Assembly: GCA_949346185.1 (NCBI GenBank)
Contig: CASGVX010000088.1
Location: 1-8,204 of the forward strand
Source: an uncultured Lachnospiraceae bacterium
Lineage (GTDB): Bacteria > Bacillota > Clostridia > Lachnospirales > Lachnospiraceae
Direction: 5' to 3'
Length of the DNA stretch: 8,204 nucleotides
In this document: positions 5,135-8,204 of the stretch, in pieces
Position numbering within the stretch: position 1 is the first letter of the stretch
How the letters are laid out: each line of letters starts with the position of its first letter
Made by a program: the position numbers and the translations under genes
The notes under the pieces: generated by a model
Databases searched by the model: none
What the model saw: only the letters and a program-made list of their open reading frames with translations
What the model was told of the DNA's origin: nothing

Positions 5135-6520
5135 CTATCCTCCCCCTTCATCTTCAACCTGCAGCATCACCTGCAGCGTGACGCTATCCTCACCCTGTTC
5201 CAATAGCATGTCTCCCAGATAAGACTTGGCCACCCTTCGGATATTTGCCAGACCGATTCCATGTCCCTCCCCATTTTTCATCGACAGGGGAACTCCCCGT
5301 TCCCTGTCCCATTCCATGTCTCCGATGTAGCTATTTTTCACCGTAATCAGAAATAACTGATTTCTTCTGCTGGAGGATATCCTAATCCAAGGATGTCCCC
5401 CATTGGCAGATTCCAAGCAGTTATTCAGGGCATTGCTCAGTATCACCCCCACATCGAAGGCATCCGCATTTGTCTTTTCTGGAAAATGAAAATCACAATG
5501 AAAGGATATCTGCTGCCTCTCCGCCTCCCCCATCTTCTCTCTGATAATGACATCCGTAACCGGATTTCCTGTCTTAACTTCCGGCACCGCCTGCCTCCAC
5601 TGCTGCTTCAGCCGCCTCAGATAAGAAGATGCCTCCGCGCCATGATTCTCCCCGATCAAATGCTCCATGGCCTGAATATGATTCCCCATGTCATGCCGCA
5701 TGGCTCGAATATCTTCATACAGGGCCTCCATCTGCCGGATATGATTTTTCATCTCCGCCATCTGGCTGTCTGCCAGCTGAACCTGCCTCAGTTCTTCCTG
5801 CCCGTCCCGCAGCCGCTGAAAAAGCGCCACCATCACCAGCACTGCCAGATAAGCGACGATGGAAAACAAACAAATATAGCCATTTGCAGGAATATATTTC
5901 CTAATCATCCCTTCCTCCATGCACTGCATATACAAATCAAAATACATGCATTCCATGGGCCTGAAAAAAAGAACCATAATCTGGGGAATCACCATGCAGG
6001 CCAGTTCCCCTGCAGCAATATTTTCCCATTTCCTCTTATACACTCGATGAAAGATTCTCAAACTGACATGCAGGAATAAAAACCTCTGGACGACCCATCC
6101 CACCTCGCTCAAAACAAGGGTGGCAATTGACGCCTCCATGCTTCTGGAAGAAAACTCCATCAAACCGGTTTTATCGGCGATTAAACGCATCTCTTCAATT
6201 ACAACCATATGAGTCAAATACTCTAGGACAAAAAAAGATAGAAATAAAAATATTTTCTGCTTCCCATTTCTCCTGTCCATTCCCATAAGATAGAGATACG
6301 ACATTGCCGCTGCCACGCAATATGCCATCCAGAATTCCATCTCCAGAGGAATCCCATACAGAATCACCATCATCAAGCCATAAATGACTGCCCCCATATA
6401 AGAATTGCGTTTTCCTCTCACATAAGGCGCCAGCAGAAATGCAAGATTGATCGCAGTGAGCAATATCTTGATATAAAAAGCCACTTCCGTAATCAAATCA
6501 TAATAGAAGTCAATATCCAT
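5135..6520 (-). CDS. AgrC-like (HPK10/GHKL) sensor histidine kinase
   Basis: A 461-residue membrane kinase, partner of the LytTR regulator encoded directly upstream. The first 235 residues hold about six or seven hydrophobic segments (about 12-33, 42-57, 63-80, 88-110, 130-155, 172-190, 215-238) and no extracellular domain, the AgrC/polytopic sensor plan. A coiled linker leads to the phosphoacceptor helix with H276 in AMRHDMGNHIQ (273-283). The ATPase part has the N-box LSNALNNCLESA (361-372) and a glycine box GEGHGIGLANIRR (417-429). The usual D-box aspartate is replaced (ITVKNSYIG, 392-400), as is common in HPK10 kinases. The start at 6520 has a GAGAGG ribosome site overlapping the regulator's stop. 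No agrB/agrD-like peptide genes are in the window, so the signal is unknown; a peptide is plausible from the family. No obvious terminator follows the gene. Confidence 0.92.
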   Translation of the reverse strand: MDIDFYYDLITEVAFYIKILLTAINLAFLLAPYVRGKRNSYMGAVIYGLMMVILYGIPLEMEFWMAYCVAAAMSYLYLMGMDRRNGKQKIFLFLSFFVLEYLTHMVVIEEMRLIADKTGLMEFSSRSMEASIATLVLSEVGWVVQRFLFLHVSLRIFHRVYKRKWENIAAGELACMVIPQIMVLFFRPMECMYFDLYMQCMEEGMIRKYIPANGYICLFSIVAYLAVLVMVALFQRLRDGQEELRQVQLADSQMAEMKNHIRQMEALYEDIRAMRHDMGNHIQAMEHLIGENHGAEASSYLRRLKQQWRQAVPEVKTGNPVTDVIIREKMGEAERQQISFHCDFHFPEKTNADAFDVGVILSNALNNCLESANGGHPWIRISSSRRNQLFLITVKNSYIGDMEWDRERGVPLSMKNGEGHGIGLANIRRVAKSYLGDMLLEQGEDSVTLQVMLQVEDEGGG

Positions 6521-6525
6521 TTATA

Positions 6526-7242
6526 TTACCTCTCATTTTTCCCAGTATACTTCAAAAGAGCTTTCACAAAATCAGGATAGTTGGCCTTTGACAAAAGTAC
6601 CGCCTCCTCCCCCATATACACATTCGATACATCATACTTGGTCACATGGCGCAGATTCACCAGATATCCCCGATGGGTTCGGAAAAATCCCTCCCCCGCC
6701 TCCCTCTCCAAATCCCTCAGTTTCCCATAATATTCTATAGAATCTGACACCGTGTGTATCACCACTTTCCTGTTAAAAACTTCCGCATACACAATATCCT
6801 GAAACAGAATGCGCCTGTGATTCCCCCCCATATGAATCACAATAGCCCTGTCCTCCTCTTCCTTGCGCTGGCGTTTCGTCTCCACCGCCCGCTCCAAGAC
6901 TTGGGCAAACTTATTCCCGGAAAATGGCTTGACAAGATAATGAAATGCCCCCACATCGAAAGCCTGGAACACATACTCCTCCACTCCGGTCACGAAAATC
7001 AGAATGCATTCCTTATGCGTTATGCGAAATTCTCTGGCAACATCCATCCCATTCCGCCCCGGCATCTGGATATCCAGAAAGAGAATATCAAAATCCGCCG
7101 GACACTCCAGCAATTCTTCCCCAGTTGAGAAACACAAAATCTCAGCCCCAGGCATATTCCCCAGCACATGTTCCCGCAAATCCTTCCGGACTGCCCCCTC
7201 GTCGTCACAGATCCCCACAACCACTTTCCCACATCCTCCCAT
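6526..7242 (-). CDS. LytTR-family response regulator (AgrA/LytR type)
   Basis: A 238-residue regulator of the usual two-domain length. The receiver domain (about 7-122) has the acidic pair D13-D14, phosphoacceptor D57 in LFLDIQMPGRNG (54-65), T85 and K105 in LVKPF (103-107), so all key residues are present. The C-terminal LytTR domain (about 130-236) binds DNA and carries FFRTHRGYLVNLRHV. Phosphorylation by the AgrC-like kinase five bases downstream is the expected input. The start is uncertain: ATG 7242 has AAGGA only 3 bases upstream, whereas GTG 7224 has GGGAGG about 10 bases upstream and would give the more typical short N-terminus (VVVGICDDE). The gene begins 6 bases after the HisKA kinase stop, implying co-transcription. 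Direct repeats with LytTR spacing occur upstream of the FlxA-like gene. Confidence 0.93.
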   Translation of the reverse strand: MGGCGKVVVGICDDEGAVRKDLREHVLGNMPGAEILCFSTGEELLECPADFDILFLDIQMPGRNGMDVAREFRITHKECILIFVTGVEEYVFQAFDVGAFHYLVKPFSGNKFAQVLERAVETKRQRKEEEDRAIVIHMGGNHRRILFQDIVYAEVFNRKVVIHTVSDSIEYYGKLRDLEREAGEGFFRTHRGYLVNLRHVTKYDVSNVYMGEEAVLLSKANYPDFVKALLKYTGKNER

Positions 7243-7248
7243 CTTTCC

Positions 7249-8204
7249 TTAAATACTTCCCTTATAGCATCGAATCTCAAATACCGCCCCGTCTCCCCGC
7301 CTCTTATTGTGCACCTTGATGGTGCCATTCTGGGATGAAATAATCTGCTTTGATAGAGCCAGGCCGATTCCCACACTATTCTCATCCGCATTCTTCCCCC
7401 GATAGAACCGCTCAAATATATGGGGCAGATCCTCCTCCTGGATCCCCGTTCCCGTATCCTCCACGAAGACTACCGTATAGAGGGCATTCTCTTCCACCTT
7501 CACAGAAACTTCTCCGCCCTCCGGTGTATGCTCCATACAGTTTTTCATCACATTTGTCACGGCCTCCGTCATCCAGGCTATATCCCCAGTCATGCCAGCC
7601 CCCTCCGCCACATCGCTATGAAAGGAAATCCCCCGAAGCTCCATGGGAATTGCCAGAGATTCATAACTCTTCTGAATCAGCTGAGCCATAGAAAAATACT
7701 TTTTCTGCAGCGTCACCGTCCCCGCTTCCAGTTTCGCCATGCGAAGCAGCGCATAGACCATCCAATCCATGCGGTCTGTCAGGACAGTGAGTTTCTTTAC
7801 CAATTCCCTCCGGCGGGCAAATGTCAAATCCTCCTCCTGCAAAAAAGATAAAATCAGATGAATGGAAGTCAGAGGCGTCTTCATCTGATGGGAAATATCT
7901 GCCATGGAATCCGCAAGCAGATGCTTCTCCTTCTGCAGATTGCCCTGCTGCTGGTGCAGGCACCGCACCAGCCTTTTCACCTGTGTGGAGAGTATGGCCA
8001 ACTCTCCCTCGCTGCAATTCTCCATCAATGGAATATCCTCTCCATGAAGGATCTGGTCTATCTGCTCCCCCATCAGGGAAATAAACCGATACCGCCGGAT
8101 ACTGGCAATCAACAGCACCGCCGCAAATACCAGGCAGACTGCCCCCGTCCCTAGGGCGGATTTCCATCCCTGCCAAAATCCAATCACTCCCATGCCACAT
8201 ATCG
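7249..8204 (-). CDS. HisKA-type sensor histidine kinase, probably cut at its N-terminus by the window edge
   Basis: The frame stays open to the right edge. From the first visible ATG (8193) it gives 314 residues, but no ribosome site precedes that ATG and only one membrane helix is seen (about 13-33). Related clostridial kinases have two helices, so the true start is probably outside the window. Numbered from 8193: a HAMP-like linker (about 34-85); phosphoacceptor H102 in ADISHQMKTPLTS (98-110); N-box around N218 (VMKNCMEHTPEGG, 215-227); D-box EDTGTG (245-250); F-box FERFYRG (260-266); and glycine box GIGLALSK (275-282). All catalytic boxes are intact. This is the class that pairs with OmpR-type regulators, often for cell-envelope stress or antimicrobial peptide response. 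The cognate regulator is expected upstream, off the window, while the LytTR gene follows after only 6 bases. Confidence 0.92.
   Translation of the reverse strand, partial: ICGMGVIGFWQGWKSALGTGAVCLVFAAVLLIASIRRYRFISLMGEQIDQILHGEDIPLMENCSEGELAILSTQVKRLVRCLHQQQGNLQKEKHLLADSMADISHQMKTPLTSIHLILSFLQEEDLTFARRRELVKKLTVLTDRMDWMVYALLRMAKLEAGTVTLQKKYFSMAQLIQKSYESLAIPMELRGISFHSDVAEGAGMTGDIAWMTEAVTNVMKNCMEHTPEGGEVSVKVEENALYTVVFVEDTGTGIQEEDLPHIFERFYRGKNADENSVGIGLALSKQIISSQNGTIKVHNKRRGDGAVFEIRCYKGSI

Noticed and set aside
5393..6079. 228-aa plus-strand frame opposite the AgrC-like kinase
   Set aside because: It is antisense to an intact kinase with all its motifs, its composition is unnatural (His/Pro/Leu-rich), and no promoter or ribosome site supports it.

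Overview
The window looks like chromosomal DNA of a low-to-mid GC Gram-positive anaerobe, most probably a Lachnospiraceae-type Clostridium. The reasons are strong AGGAGG-type ribosome sites, near-consensus TTGACA/TATAAT promoters, a FlxA-like family protein, a LytTR/AgrC-type two-component pair and a LacZ-like glycoside hydrolase divergent from an AraC regulator. No mobile element, CRISPR array, tRNA or rRNA is visible, and no stretch over 300 bases lacks a gene.

Layout. (1) Positions 1-973, minus strand: the N-terminal third of a family 2 glycoside hydrolase (beta-galactosidase type), cut by the window edge. It is divergent from an AraC-family regulator (1168-2025, plus). The 194-bp gap between them holds two back-to-back promoters whose -35 boxes form an inverted repeat. 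This is a classic sugar-utilisation unit. (2) A symmetric terminator at 2009-2040 separates the regulator from a convergent methyl-accepting chemotaxis protein (2116-3813, minus), which has its own AT-rich promoter framed by an inverted repeat. (3) Upstream on the minus strand lie an unrecognised 115-residue acidic protein (3949-4296) and a FlxA-like coiled-coil protein (4269-4964), overlapping by 28 bp. (4) Next come three signalling genes in a tight minus-strand run: an AgrC-like GHKL kinase (5135-6520), a LytTR response regulator (6526-7242) and a HisKA kinase (7249 to beyond the right edge).

How they may work together. Two perfect 9-bp direct repeats 21 bp apart (5065-5073 and 5086-5094) lie between the kinase/regulator pair and the FlxA-like gene. 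LytTR regulators bind this 9-12-9 arrangement. My main hypothesis is therefore that the LytTR regulator encoded just upstream controls the FlxA-like/115-aa operon, which together with the chemoreceptor downstream could be a signalling or surface/motility-associated module. The spacing is read directly from the sequence; the regulatory link is inference. The outermost HisKA kinase probably belongs to an OmpR-type regulator outside the window, although it is arranged as if in one operon with the LytTR system.
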